Source: Azospirillum endophyticum (lineage in GTDB: Bacteria > Pseudomonadota > Alphaproteobacteria > Azospirillales > Azospirillaceae). From it: DNA of 64,000 nt. Under the pieces are notes generated by a model, which searched no databases, was not told where the DNA came from, and saw nothing but the letters and a program-made list of their open reading frames with translations. The number at the start of each line of letters is the position of its first letter. The stretch's first letter is position 1. The DNA is taken from the NCBI RefSeq assembly GCF_016595245.1, contig NZ_JAENHM010000091.1:1-64000 (forward strand), written 5' to 3'. The translations under genes were made by a program, and so were the position numbers. Positions 8,550-16,983 of the stretch are shown one piece after another.

Positions 8550-9647
8550 ATGAAAAAACTCGCTCTCAGCCTCATCGGCGCGGTCGCCGCGATTGCCATC
8601 GCCGGCCCGGCGATGGCCCAGGCCAAGAAGCCGGTCAACATCTACATCTGGAACGACTATCTGGGTGAAACGACCCTCGCCGACTTCACCAAGGCCACGG
8701 GCGCTGAGACGAAGGTCGACCTGTACGACAGCCTGGAACTGCTGGAGCAGAAGGTGCTCGTCGGCAAGTCCGGCTATGACGTGATCGTGCCGACCGCCGA
8801 GCCGACCCTGTCCCGCCTGATCCAGGCCAAGGTGGTGGGCCCGCTCGACAAGTCGAAGATCCCCAACTACAAGAATCTCGACCCGAAGGTCCTGAAGCTG
8901 CTGGAGAACTCCGACCCCGGCAACAAGTACGCCGTGCCCTATCTCGGCGGCACCGTCGGCATCGCCGTCATCCCGGAGAAGATCAAGGCCGTCGCCCCCG
9001 ACGTGGCGCTGGACAGCTGGGACCTGATCTTCAAGCCGGAGGTGGCGAAGAAGGTCGCGGCCTGCGGCATCACCGTGATGGATTCAGCCATCGACGTCAT
9101 CCCGTCGGTGCTGAACTATCTCGGCCTCGACCCGAACTCCGAGAAGAAGGAGGATCTGGACAAGGTCGAGAAGACGCTGATGGCCGTCCGCCCCTACATC
9201 AAGCGCTTCGTCACCGGCGAGAACATCAACATCCTCGCCGGCGGCGACGCCTGCGTCGTGATGGCCTACAACGGCGACGCCATCCAGGGCGCCGCCCGCG
9301 CCGCCGAGGCCAAGAGCGCCAAGGTCGAATACATCACGCCGAAGGAAGGCGTGCAGGTCTGGTGGGACACGCTAGCGGTCCCGGCCGACGCGCCGAACAA
9401 GGACGGCGCCTACGAGTACATCAACTTCGTGCTCGACCCGGCCAACATGGCGAACATCTCCAACAAGGTCAGCTACGCCAACGCGGTGCCGGCCTCGCTG
9501 CCGATGGTCGCCGACGACATCAAGTCGAATCCCGGCATCTTCCTGCCGGCCGACAGCAAGCTGAAGCTGTTCTCGCTGAAGCAGATCAAGCAGACCACCG
9601 ACCGTGCCCGCACCCGGGTGTGGACCAAGGTCAAGACCGGCAAGTAA
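8550..9647 (+). CDS. potF: Periplasmic putrescine/spermidine-binding protein
   Basis: A 365-residue extracytoplasmic solute-binding protein of the PotD/PotF family. A Sec signal peptide (MKKLALSLIGAVAAIAIAG, then AMA before the cleavage site) marks the start, with GGTCGGGG ahead of the ATG. The mature protein opens with NIYIWNDYLGETT, the characteristic PotF first strand, and contains KVDLYDSLELLEQK and VWWDTLAVPADAPN segments. It captures polyamines in the periplasm and delivers them to PotHI. It is the first gene of potF-potG-potH-potI, and a stable hairpin follows it. Putrescine is the likely ligand given the neighbours, but specificity cannot be read from the sequence by eye. Confidence 0.92.
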   Translation: MKKLALSLIGAVAAIAIAGPAMAQAKKPVNIYIWNDYLGETTLADFTKATGAETKVDLYDSLELLEQKVLVGKSGYDVIVPTAEPTLSRLIQAKVVGPLDKSKIPNYKNLDPKVLKLLENSDPGNKYAVPYLGGTVGIAVIPEKIKAVAPDVALDSWDLIFKPEVAKKVAACGITVMDSAIDVIPSVLNYLGLDPNSEKKEDLDKVEKTLMAVRPYIKRFVTGENINILAGGDACVVMAYNGDAIQGAARAAEAKSAKVEYITPKEGVQVWWDTLAVPADAPNKDGAYEYINFVLDPANMANISNKVSYANAVPASLPMVADDIKSNPGIFLPADSKLKLFSLKQIKQTTDRARTRVWTKVKTGK

Positions 9648-9684
9648 GCCGGATTTCGTGAGGCGCCGGTCCATGGCGTCGGCC

Positions 9685-9724
9685 CGCCCCGGCCGATCCC
9701 CAGCGATGGGGAGCGGCCGGGGCG
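9685..9724 (+). terminator. Intercistronic hairpin between potF and potG
   Basis: An 11-bp perfect stem (CGCCCCGGCCG / CGGCCGGGGCG) encloses a second CCCC / GGGG stem. There is no long U-tract. Such a structure after a binding-protein gene commonly stabilises the upstream message or causes partial termination, so PotF is made in excess over the membrane components. Confidence 0.7.
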
Positions 9725-9746
9725 TTGTCATGAAAGAGGATACCGG

Positions 9747-10898
9747 ATGGCCGGTCAGCCGATTCGCAAGCCCACCCGCCTGGAACCGTGGCAGGACGCG
9801 GGCCAGACCCCTTATGTCCGTATCGAGAAGGTGACGAAGACCTTCGGCGATTTCGTCGCGGTGGACGAGGTCAGCCTGTCGATCTACCGCAACGAGTTCT
9901 TCGCCCTGCTGGGCGGCTCGGGCTCCGGCAAGACGACGCTGTTGCGCATGCTGGCCGGGTTCGAGCAGCCGACCGAAGGCAAAATATACATCGACGGCGT
10001 CGACATGGCCGGCATCCCGCCCTATGAGCGGCCGGTCAACATGATGTTCCAGTCCTACGCCCTGTTCCCGCACATGACGGTGGAGCAGAACGTCGCCTTC
10101 GGCCTGAAACAGGATGGCGTGGCGAAGGCGGAGATCCGCGACCGCGTGACGGAGATGCTGGGCATGGTCCAGCTTTCGGCCTTCGGCAAGCGCCGCCCGC
10201 ACCAGCTGTCCGGCGGCCAGCGCCAGCGCGTGGCGCTCGCCCGCTCGCTGGTCAAGCGGCCGAAGCTTCTGCTGCTGGACGAGCCGCTGGGCGCGCTGGA
10301 CAAGAAGCTGCGCGAACGCACGCAGTTCGAGCTGGTCAACATCCAGGAGAAGCTGGGCGTCACCTTCATCGTCGTCACCCACGACCAGGAGGAGGCGATG
10401 ACGATGTCCTCGCGCATCGCCGTGATGAACCACGGCGTCATCGCGCAGGTCGGCACGCCCACCGAGATCTACGAGTATCCGCACACCCGCTTCGTCGCGG
10501 AGTTCATCGGCTCGATCAACATGTTCGACGGCCGCGTCGTCTCGACCGAAGGCGATCAGGTGCTGGTCGCCTCGGAGGAGGCCGGCTGCGAGCTGCTGAT
10601 CGCCCACGCTACCCCGGCGCCGGCCGGCTCGCCCGTCTCCGTCGCCATCCGGCCGGAGAAGATCGCCCTGTCGAAGGAGCCGCTTGCCGGCGGTGACGGA
10701 CGCAACACCACCACCGGCATCGTGCGCGAGATCGCCTATCTCGGCGACGTCTCGATCTATCTGGTTCAGCTGCCGACCGGCAAGACGGTGCGCGTCACCG
10801 CCCCCAACGTCACCCGCCGCACCGAGATGCCGATCACCTGGGAGGACGAGGTGACGCTGAGCTGGCGCCCCTTCGCCGGCGTGGTGCTGACCCAATGA
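9747..10898 (+). CDS. potG: Polyamine ABC transporter ATPase
   Basis: A 383-residue ABC ATPase of the PotA/PotG family. The Walker A motif GGSGSGKTT, Q-loop (MMFQSYALFPHMT), signature LSGGQRQRVALARSL, Walker B LLLLDEPLGALD and switch His (VVTHDQEEA) are all intact. The last 120 residues form the TOBE regulatory domain of this family. GAGG precedes the ATG at 9747, and the stop overlaps the potH start by ATGA, implying translational coupling. It powers import through PotH and PotI at the cytoplasmic face. Confidence 0.94.
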   Translation: MAGQPIRKPTRLEPWQDAGQTPYVRIEKVTKTFGDFVAVDEVSLSIYRNEFFALLGGSGSGKTTLLRMLAGFEQPTEGKIYIDGVDMAGIPPYERPVNMMFQSYALFPHMTVEQNVAFGLKQDGVAKAEIRDRVTEMLGMVQLSAFGKRRPHQLSGGQRQRVALARSLVKRPKLLLLDEPLGALDKKLRERTQFELVNIQEKLGVTFIVVTHDQEEAMTMSSRIAVMNHGVIAQVGTPTEIYEYPHTRFVAEFIGSINMFDGRVVSTEGDQVLVASEEAGCELLIAHATPAPAGSPVSVAIRPEKIALSKEPLAGGDGRNTTTGIVREIAYLGDVSIYLVQLPTGKTVRVTAPNVTRRTEMPITWEDEVTLSWRPFAGVVLTQ

Positions 10899-11839
10899 GC
10901 GCGGTCGTTTCCGTCCTCGTTTCCGGGCTCAGCCGGATCGGGCTGTGGGGGCGCGGCGTGGTCGTCGCCGTCCCCTATCTGTGGCTGCTGCTGTTCTTCC
11001 TGGTGCCCTTCCTGATCGTCTTCGGCATCAGCTTCTCCGAATCCGTCATCGCCCAGCCGCCCTATTCGTCGCTGGTGGAATGGCTGACCGACGAGGATGC
11101 CGGCACCTCGAAGCTGCAGATCCTGCTGAACGTCAGCAATTACTTCCGGCTCGGCGGGGACGACCTCTACATCCTCGCCTATCTGAACTCGCTGAAGATC
11201 GCGGCGGTCACCACGCTGCTGTGCCTCGCCATCGGCTATCCGATGGCCTATGCCATCGCCAAGGCCGACCCGGCGCGGCGCGGGCCGCTGATGATGCTGG
11301 TGATCCTGCCCTTCTGGACCAGCTTCCTGATCCGCATCTATGCCTGGATCGGCATCCTCAAGGGCAACGGCGTCATCAGCAACCTGCTGGAATGGATCGG
11401 CATCACCAGCGGACCGGTCGAGATCCTCTATTCCGACTGGGCGGTCTATATCGGCATGACCTACTGCTACCTGCCCTTCATGGTGCTGCCGCTCTATTCG
11501 ACGCTGGAGAAGATGGACCCCAGCCTGCTGGAGGCGGCGGCCGACCTCGGCTCCCGCCCCTTCAAGTCCTTCCTGGCGATCACGCTGCCGCTGTCGCTGC
11601 CGGGAATCATCGCCGGTTCGCTGCTGGTCTTCATCCCGGCGGTGGGCGAGTTCGTGACGCCGGAACTGCTGGGCGGCCCGGACACGCTGATGATCGGCCG
11701 CGTCCTGTGGAACGAATTCTTCGCCAACCGCGACTGGCCGGTGGCGTCGGCCGTCGCCATCGCGCTGCTGCTGGTCCTGGTGGTGCCGATCATGATCTTC
11801 CAGCATGTGCAGGGCAAACAGGCGGAGGCCGGGCGATGA
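10895..11839 (+). CDS. potH: Polyamine ABC transporter permease PotH
   Basis: A 314-residue inner-membrane permease with six predicted helices. The cytoplasmic EAA loop reads EAAADLGSRPFKSFLAIT and precedes a Gly about where the family expects it. The N-terminal segment FFLVPFLIVFGISFSES is typical of PotB/PotH. It overlaps both potG and potI by ATGA junctions, so the three proteins are probably made in fixed ratio. Confidence 0.93.
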   Translation: MSAVVSVLVSGLSRIGLWGRGVVVAVPYLWLLLFFLVPFLIVFGISFSESVIAQPPYSSLVEWLTDEDAGTSKLQILLNVSNYFRLGGDDLYILAYLNSLKIAAVTTLLCLAIGYPMAYAIAKADPARRGPLMMLVILPFWTSFLIRIYAWIGILKGNGVISNLLEWIGITSGPVEILYSDWAVYIGMTYCYLPFMVLPLYSTLEKMDPSLLEAAADLGSRPFKSFLAITLPLSLPGIIAGSLLVFIPAVGEFVTPELLGGPDTLMIGRVLWNEFFANRDWPVASAVAIALLLVLVVPIMIFQHVQGKQAEAGR

Positions 11840-12669
11840 AACGGTTCGGGCTCCTGTCCTGGGCGCTGCTGTTCGGCTACGCCTTCCTCTATGTCCCGAT
11901 CGCCCTGCTGGTCGTCTTCAGCTTCAACGAGTCGCGGCTGGTGACGGTGTGGAGCGGCTTTTCGACCAAATGGTATGGCGAACTGATCCACAACGACGCG
12001 CTGCTGTCGGCCGCCGGACTGTCCTTCCAGGTGGCGGCGGTTTCGGCGACGCTGTCGGTCGTGCTCGGCACCTGCGCCGGGCTGGCGCTGACCCGGTTCG
12101 GCCGGTTCCGCGGGCGCACCCTGTTCGGCGGCATGATCACCGCTCCCCTGGTCATGCCGGAGGTCATCACCGGCCTGTCGCTCCTGCTGCTGTTCGTGGC
12201 GCTGGAGCAATGGGTGGGCTGGCCCGATGGGCGCGGCGTCACCACCATCACCATCGCCCACACCACCTTCACCATGTCCTATGTCGCGGTGGTCATCCAG
12301 TCGCGGCTGGCCGGGATGGACGGCAGCCTGGAGGAGGCGGCGATGGATCTGGGCGCCCGCCCGGCCAAGGTCTTCTTCGTCATCACCCTGCCGCTGATCG
12401 CCCCGGCGCTGGTCGCCGGCTGGCTTCTGGCCTTCACCCTGTCGCTCGACGACGTGGTGGTGGCGAGCTTCGTCTCCGGCCCCGGATCGACGACGCTGCC
12501 GATGGTGATCTTCTCCAGCGTGAAGTTCGGCATCAGTCCGCAGATCAACGCGCTGGCGACCCTGATGGTGCTGGTGGTGGCGACCGGGATCTTCGTCGCC
12601 AGCATCGTCATGGCCCGCCAGGACCGCCAGCGCAAACGCGACGAGCAGATGGCGATCCAGAACGGCTGA
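11836..12669 (+). CDS. potI: Polyamine ABC transporter permease PotI
   Basis: A 277-residue permease, the second membrane half of the importer, with six helices and the EAA loop EEAAMDLGARPAKVFFVIT. The start at 11836 is fixed by the ATGA overlap with potH and a good GGAGG upstream, although the frame is open much further left. The N-terminus (LFGYAFLYVPIALLVVFSFN) is characteristic of PotC/PotI. It is the last gene of the operon and is followed by a hairpin. Confidence 0.93.
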   Translation: MKRFGLLSWALLFGYAFLYVPIALLVVFSFNESRLVTVWSGFSTKWYGELIHNDALLSAAGLSFQVAAVSATLSVVLGTCAGLALTRFGRFRGRTLFGGMITAPLVMPEVITGLSLLLLFVALEQWVGWPDGRGVTTITIAHTTFTMSYVAVVIQSRLAGMDGSLEEAAMDLGARPAKVFFVITLPLIAPALVAGWLLAFTLSLDDVVVASFVSGPGSTTLPMVIFSSVKFGISPQINALATLMVLVVATGIFVASIVMARQDRQRKRDEQMAIQNG

Positions 12670-12714
12670 CCGGCCGTCTCTTCGGGCCCCGCCGGTCCGT
12701 TTCGCAAGCCTACC

Positions 12715-12749
12715 CATCCGCGCGCGGCAGACCTCTGCCGCCGCGGATG
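12715..12749 (+). terminator. Terminator-like hairpin after potI
   Basis: A long imperfect hairpin: outer arms CATCCGCG / CGCGGATG and inner arms CGGCAGA / TCTGCCG with a 2-nt loop. A pyrimidine-rich run (GTTTCCTTTG) follows. It begins 46 bp after the potI stop. Confidence 0.7.
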
Positions 12750-12772
12750 GCAATTGCCCGTTTCCTTTGCTA

Positions 12773-12792
12773 TGTTGATGTCATCGTCAACA
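12773..12792. promoter_or_regulatory. Inverted repeat, possible operator
   Basis: TGTTGA and TCAACA half-sites are separated by 8 bp, a geometry suited to a dimeric regulator. The repeat lies between the potI terminator and the possible small gene that begins at 12810. No matching site was noticed elsewhere in the polyamine region. Confidence 0.3.
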
Positions 12793-12809
12793 GCGAAAGA
12801 GGCTGTGCC

Positions 12810-12932
12810 ATGCGCGCGCTCCTGTGGTTCCCTTTGTTGAGACTCGGATTCTTCAGTCCCGTTTCCACGGCTTATTCGACCAACCGCACGGTCACCGCCC
12901 GCCGCGCCCTGCGCCCGCCGTCCGGCCGCTGA
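12810..12932 (+). CDS. Possible 40-residue small protein
   Basis: An ATG preceded by AAAGAGG at a 7-nt spacing opens a 40-codon frame. The product has a hydrophobic start (ALLWFPLLRLGFF) and a basic, Arg-rich tail. No family is recognised. The good ribosome-binding site and the inverted repeat just upstream are the only support, and a chance frame is quite possible. The remaining interval 12933-13172 contains only the leader of aguA. Confidence 0.25.
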   Translation: MRALLWFPLLRLGFFSPVSTAYSTNRTVTARRALRPPSGR

Positions 12933-13172
12933 CCGGACCTCTTGCCGGCTCCCCCTCCCGGCAGGTCGACGCGACGTTCATCCGCGTCCTTTTCAAAAGT
13001 TCTTCTGCCATAAGGCCAAGTGCCCGCTGCGGTGGACGCGATTGCCAAACGCGCGCTCCCATGGTTAGGGTGGATCGGGATGGAAAATGTCCCGGCCTTA
13101 CGGTTCGCCGGCCGCTGTTCGTGCCGCGACCGCGAAGGGCAGGGGCTTGAAAAAATGTAGGGGGATCGACGC

Positions 13173-14204
13173 ATGACGACACCGGACGCCCCGATGCCGA
13201 CGGGTCAAGGCTTCCGCATGCCCGGCGAATGGGCCCGCCACAGCGGTTGCTGGATGGCGTGGCCGTGCCGGCCGGAAACCTGGCCGGAGGGTGCCTTCGA
13301 CGCCGCGTGCGACGCCTACGCCGAGGTCGCGCAGGCCATCTCCCGCTTCGAGCCGGTGACGATGGTGTGCGACCCGGCGGATGTGGCCGAAGCCTCGCTC
13401 GCCTGCGGCGCGGGCATCCAGATCCTGCCGCTGCCGATCAGCGATTCCTGGATCCGCGACACCGGCCCCAGCTTCGTCGTCGACGGCAAGGGCGGGCTGG
13501 CCGGCATCCATTGGGGCTTCAACGCCTGGGGCGGCAATTACCAGGGCAGCGACAAGGACCAGCAGGTCGGCCGCCTGATCCTCGACCATCTGAAGCTTCC
13601 GTGCATTCCGGCTCCCCTGGTGATGGAGGGCGGGTCCTTCCATGTCGACGGGGAAGGGACGCTGATCACCACCGAACAATGCCTGCTGAACCCCAACCGC
13701 AATCCCGGCCTGTCGAGGGACGAGATCGAGCGGCAGCTGAAGGGCCATCTCGGCGTCGAGACGGTCATCTGGCTGGGAGAGGGCTATCAGGACGACGAAA
13801 CCGACGGCCATATCGACGAGATCGCGCTGTTCGTGCGTCCCGGCGTGGTGATGGCGATCACCACCGACGATCCCGGCGACCCCAATTTCAAGATCTTCCA
13901 CGACAATCTCGACCGGCTGAAGCGTGCCCGCGATGCCCGGGGCCGTGAACTGGAGGTCATCCCGGTCCAGCAGCCCGCCCGCCGCGACGTCAATGGCGTG
14001 CGGCTGACCCTGTCCTACACCAACCTCTACATCGCCAACGGCGGCATCGTCATGCCGGCCTTCGAGGATCCGGCCGACGACGAGGCCTTCCGCGTCGTCC
14101 GCAAGGCCTTTCCCGATCGCGAGGTGGTGCAGATCGCGGCCATGGACATCGTGCGCGGCGGCGGCGGCATCCACTGCATTACCCAGCAGCAGCCGCTTCC
14201 CTGA
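13173..14204 (+). CDS. aguA: Agmatine deiminase
   Basis: A 343-residue peptidyl-arginine-deiminase-family enzyme of normal AguA length. It hydrolyses agmatine to N-carbamoylputrescine and ammonia in the cytoplasm. Visible motifs are SDSWIRDTGPSF, GGSFHVDGEGTL, DDETDGHIDE (active-site acids and His) and the C-terminal GGGGIHCITQQQP with the catalytic Cys. GGGGG lies ahead of the ATG. The usual partner AguB (N-carbamoylputrescine amidase) is not in the window, so the product must be completed by a gene elsewhere. The position beside potFGHI and puuAB fits polyamine metabolism. Confidence 0.93.
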   Translation: MTTPDAPMPTGQGFRMPGEWARHSGCWMAWPCRPETWPEGAFDAACDAYAEVAQAISRFEPVTMVCDPADVAEASLACGAGIQILPLPISDSWIRDTGPSFVVDGKGGLAGIHWGFNAWGGNYQGSDKDQQVGRLILDHLKLPCIPAPLVMEGGSFHVDGEGTLITTEQCLLNPNRNPGLSRDEIERQLKGHLGVETVIWLGEGYQDDETDGHIDEIALFVRPGVVMAITTDDPGDPNFKIFHDNLDRLKRARDARGRELEVIPVQQPARRDVNGVRLTLSYTNLYIANGGIVMPAFEDPADDEAFRVVRKAFPDREVVQIAAMDIVRGGGGIHCITQQQPLP

Positions 14205-14271
14205 GGCTTCGGCCGCTCTCGACCCCGTTGCCGGGCGGGCGAGGGAACGTGCGGGGGCGGCCGGTGTTCCT

Positions 14272-14302
14272 GTCGGGCATTCTCCCTTCCGGAAAGCCCG
14301 AC
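14272..14302 (+). promoter_or_regulatory. Hairpin directly before the AI-2E transporter start
   Basis: A 7-bp perfect stem (GTCGGGC / GCCCGAC) ends 4 nt before the ATG and holds the likely ribosome-binding sequence (GGAAA) in its loop. It could limit initiation of the following gene. Proximity is the only evidence. Confidence 0.35.
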
Positions 14303-14306
14303 GATC

Positions 14307-16187
14307 ATGGCCGAGGACACCGCCCGCCGGCTGCAGGCACGCCCCATCGCGGTGACGAAGGCCGCTCCACCCGCCAACACCCAGACGATCCTGCTGATCA
14401 TCACGCTGATCGTGGTGACGCTGTATGTGGCGGCGGACATCCTGATGCCGATCGCGCTGGCGGTGCTGCTCGGCTTCGTGCTGACGCCCATCGTCACCCG
14501 GCTGGAGCGCTGGCGGCTCGGCCGGGTGCCGTCGGTGCTGGCGGTGGTGGCCCTGCTGTTCCTCGCCATCATCGGCTTCGGTGCCGTGGTGGGCAGCCAG
14601 CTCGGCGATCTCGCCGACAATCTGCCGACCTACCAGCGCAACATCCACACCAAGATGGAATCCCTGCGCAGCGTCACCGCGTCGGCCGGCGACCGTGGCG
14701 TGCTGAAGCAGGCGACCGACGCCTTCCGCGACCTGCAGCAGGAGCTGGAACGGGCCACCGCCGGAACACCGGCGGACCAGCCGGGCGCCGCTGCCGGCCC
14801 CGCCCCGCAGGCCAATCCCGCCACGCCGCCGCGCCGGGACCCGGTGCCGGTGCGCATCGACCAGTCCGACAGCGGCGTCTTCGATCTCGTCGGCCGGGTG
14901 CTGGGCCCGGCGATGACGCCCATCGCCACCGCCGGCCTGGTGCTGGTCTTCACCATCTTCATGCTGCTGCAGCGGGAGGATCTGCGCGACCGCCTGATCC
15001 GGCTCGTCGGATCGGGCGATCTCAGCCGCACGACGGAGGCGATGAACGATGCCGGCGAACGGGTCAGCCGCTATCTGCTGATGCAGGTGGTGGTGAACGT
15101 GACCTATGGCCTGCCCATCGGCGTCGGGCTCTGGCTGCTCGGCGTGCCGAACCCGCTGCTGTGGGGCCTGCTGGCGACGGTGCTGCGCTTCATCCCCTTC
15201 CTGGGGCCGGTGATCGCCTCGGCCTTTCCGATCCTGCTGTCCTTCGCGGTGGACACCGGCTGGACGCTGCCGCTGCTGTGCATCGCCCTGTTCGTGGCGG
15301 TGGAGCTGTTCTCCAACAACGTGGTGGAGCCCTGGCTCTACGGCTCGGCCACCGGTCTGTCCTCGCTGGCCATCATCGTCGCGGCGGTGGTGTGGACGAC
15401 GCTGTGGGGGCCTGTCGGCCTGCTGCTGGCGACGCCGCTGACCGTCTGCCTGGTGGTGCTGGGCCGCCATGTGCCGCAGCTGCATTTCCTGGAGGTGATG
15501 CTGGGCGACCGGCCGGTCCTGCCCGACGAGGCGAAGGTCTACCAGCGCCTGCTGGCCCGCGATCCGGTGGAGGCGACCGAGCTTGCCGAGGAACGGCTCG
15601 GCAAATGCACCCCGGTGGAACTGGCCGACGGCCTGCTGCTTCCCGCTTTGTCGCTGGCCGAGCAGGATCGCCAACGCGGCAGCCTGAACCCGGAGGGCCG
15701 TCAGGCGGTGGCCGAAGGCATGGCGGGACTGCTGGACGAGTTGACGGAGACCGCCGCCGCGTCCGGCGAGGCGCCGCGCGTGCTCTGCGTCGGCGCCCGC
15801 AACAACCTGGACGAGGCGGCGGCCGGGCTTCTCGCCTATCTGCTGTCCGGCCGGGGGCTCCGGACCGACGTCATCCCGTGCGAATCGGTGTCGACCCGCG
15901 CCATCGCCAGCCTCGGCACCTCCGGGGTGGATGCCGTGGTGCTGTCCTCGCTCAATCCGTCGGCGCTCGGCCACTGCCGGCGGATGGTGCGCCGGCTGCG
16001 CCTGCATTTCGGTCCGCGCGTGCCGATTTTGCTCTGCCTGTGGAGCGCCCATCCGGAATCGGAAGTGCCGGAACGCGCCGGCAGCGAAACCGACGCCACC
16101 CTGATCGCCACCGGCATGGCCGGCGCGCTGGCGAAGCTGGAGGAACTGGATATCGCCGTCACGCCGGCACCGGCGGCTGCTCCCTGA
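14307..16187 (+). CDS. AI-2E family transporter with extra C-terminal domain
   Basis: A 626-residue inner-membrane protein. Residues about 25-400 match the PerM/TqsA/YdiK family: two N-terminal helices (ILLIITLIVVTLYV, ILMPIALAVLLGFVL), a soluble extension rich in Ala and Pro, then the membrane bundle with family-typical GLPIGVGLWLLG, RFIPFLGPVIA and NNVVEPWLYG. Family members are usually about 350-400 residues. Here a further 200 or so follow, including a Rossmann-like stretch (VLCVGARNNLDEAAAGLLAY) reminiscent of flavodoxin or B12-binding folds but without a cobalamin-ligand DxHxxG motif. Substrates of this family are uncertain despite the name. The gene converges on the sia locus. Confidence 0.85.
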   Translation: MAEDTARRLQARPIAVTKAAPPANTQTILLIITLIVVTLYVAADILMPIALAVLLGFVLTPIVTRLERWRLGRVPSVLAVVALLFLAIIGFGAVVGSQLGDLADNLPTYQRNIHTKMESLRSVTASAGDRGVLKQATDAFRDLQQELERATAGTPADQPGAAAGPAPQANPATPPRRDPVPVRIDQSDSGVFDLVGRVLGPAMTPIATAGLVLVFTIFMLLQREDLRDRLIRLVGSGDLSRTTEAMNDAGERVSRYLLMQVVVNVTYGLPIGVGLWLLGVPNPLLWGLLATVLRFIPFLGPVIASAFPILLSFAVDTGWTLPLLCIALFVAVELFSNNVVEPWLYGSATGLSSLAIIVAAVVWTTLWGPVGLLLATPLTVCLVVLGRHVPQLHFLEVMLGDRPVLPDEAKVYQRLLARDPVEATELAEERLGKCTPVELADGLLLPALSLAEQDRQRGSLNPEGRQAVAEGMAGLLDELTETAAASGEAPRVLCVGARNNLDEAAAGLLAYLLSGRGLRTDVIPCESVSTRAIASLGTSGVDAVVLSSLNPSALGHCRRMVRRLRLHFGPRVPILLCLWSAHPESEVPERAGSETDATLIATGMAGALAKLEELDIAVTPAPAAAP

Positions 16188-16209
16188 CCCTTGCCGGTGC
16201 CGTTCCCTG

Positions 16210-16983
16210 TCAGGCTGCCGCCGCCCATCGGTTGCGTCCGGCGCGCTTGGCGATGTACAGCGCGTCATCGGCCGCCTGGATGCAGGCGTCGGCGGTCCAG
16301 CCCTGCCGACGGGCCGCGACGCCGAGGCTCAGAGTGACGGGGATGCTGCGGTCGTGATCGACGACGGGATGACGGGCGATGATCTCCCGCAGTTTTTCCG
16401 CCACCGTCTCGGCTTGGATCTGATCGGCGTCGGGGAGCAGGACCAGGAATTCCTCGCCGCCCCAGCGCGCGCACAGATCGTGTCCGCGCAGGTTCCGGCG
16501 CAGGAGGCTGGCGGTCTCGACCAGGACATGGTCGCCGGCGGAATGGCCGAAGGCGTCGTTCACGTCCTTGAAATGGTCGATGTCCAGCATGATGAGCGCG
16601 AAGCCGCCGCCGCTGCGGCCGACGCGGCACAGCTCCGACTCCAGCCTTTCGACCATGTGGCGGCGGTTGGGCAGCTCGGTCAGCGGATCGGTTTGCGAGG
16701 CGGCGTGCAGCGCCTGGGCGATCTGCCGGGTATCGGTCTGCATGCGGTCGCTGATCTTGGCGATCTTGGTCAGCTGCCGCATCAGCTTCAGATGATCGTC
16801 GGCCAGCGCGCGGAATTCTCCCATCAGGGGATGGGCGGCGTACTCCTCGTTCTCCGCAAGGCGGGCGAGCCAGTCCTGAAGCTTCCGTTCCTGCAGCATC
16901 ATTCCAACCGTCCCCCGTCGCGATGCCCAGCGTCTGGGCAAACCCGTCGCCATTGCCCCTCCGGACCCGGTGCCGCCGATCAT
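16210..16983 (-). CDS. siaD: GGDEF diguanylate cyclase, SiaD-like
   Basis: A 257-residue cytosolic diguanylate cyclase making c-di-GMP from GTP. The catalytic loop is GGEEF (in ARWGGEEFLVLLP), with the metal-binding DIDHFKDVND and an N-terminal LTELPNRRHM. Residues 28-90 form a helical stalk ending in KIAKISDRMQTDT. It starts at an ATG that overlaps the stop of the histidine kinase gene (ATGA) and has GGAGGA 6 nt before it, giving a strong case for 16983. Homology with the kinase stalk begins only at Met28 (16902), which is an alternative start. In Pseudomonas, SiaD is activated by SiaC. The family and gene order support that role, but the ortholog call is inference. Confidence 0.85.
   Translation of the reverse strand: MIGGTGSGGAMATGLPRRWASRRGTVGMMLQERKLQDWLARLAENEEYAAHPLMGEFRALADDHLKLMRQLTKIAKISDRMQTDTRQIAQALHAASQTDPLTELPNRRHMVERLESELCRVGRSGGGFALIMLDIDHFKDVNDAFGHSAGDHVLVETASLLRRNLRGHDLCARWGGEEFLVLLPDADQIQAETVAEKLREIIARHPVVDHDRSIPVTLSLGVAARRQGWTADACIQAADDALYIAKRAGRNRWAAAA

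Noticed and set aside
13098..16268. 1,056-codon antisense frame over aguA and the AI-2E transporter
   Set aside because: It overlaps two well-supported genes and gives a low-complexity product, a common effect of high GC.
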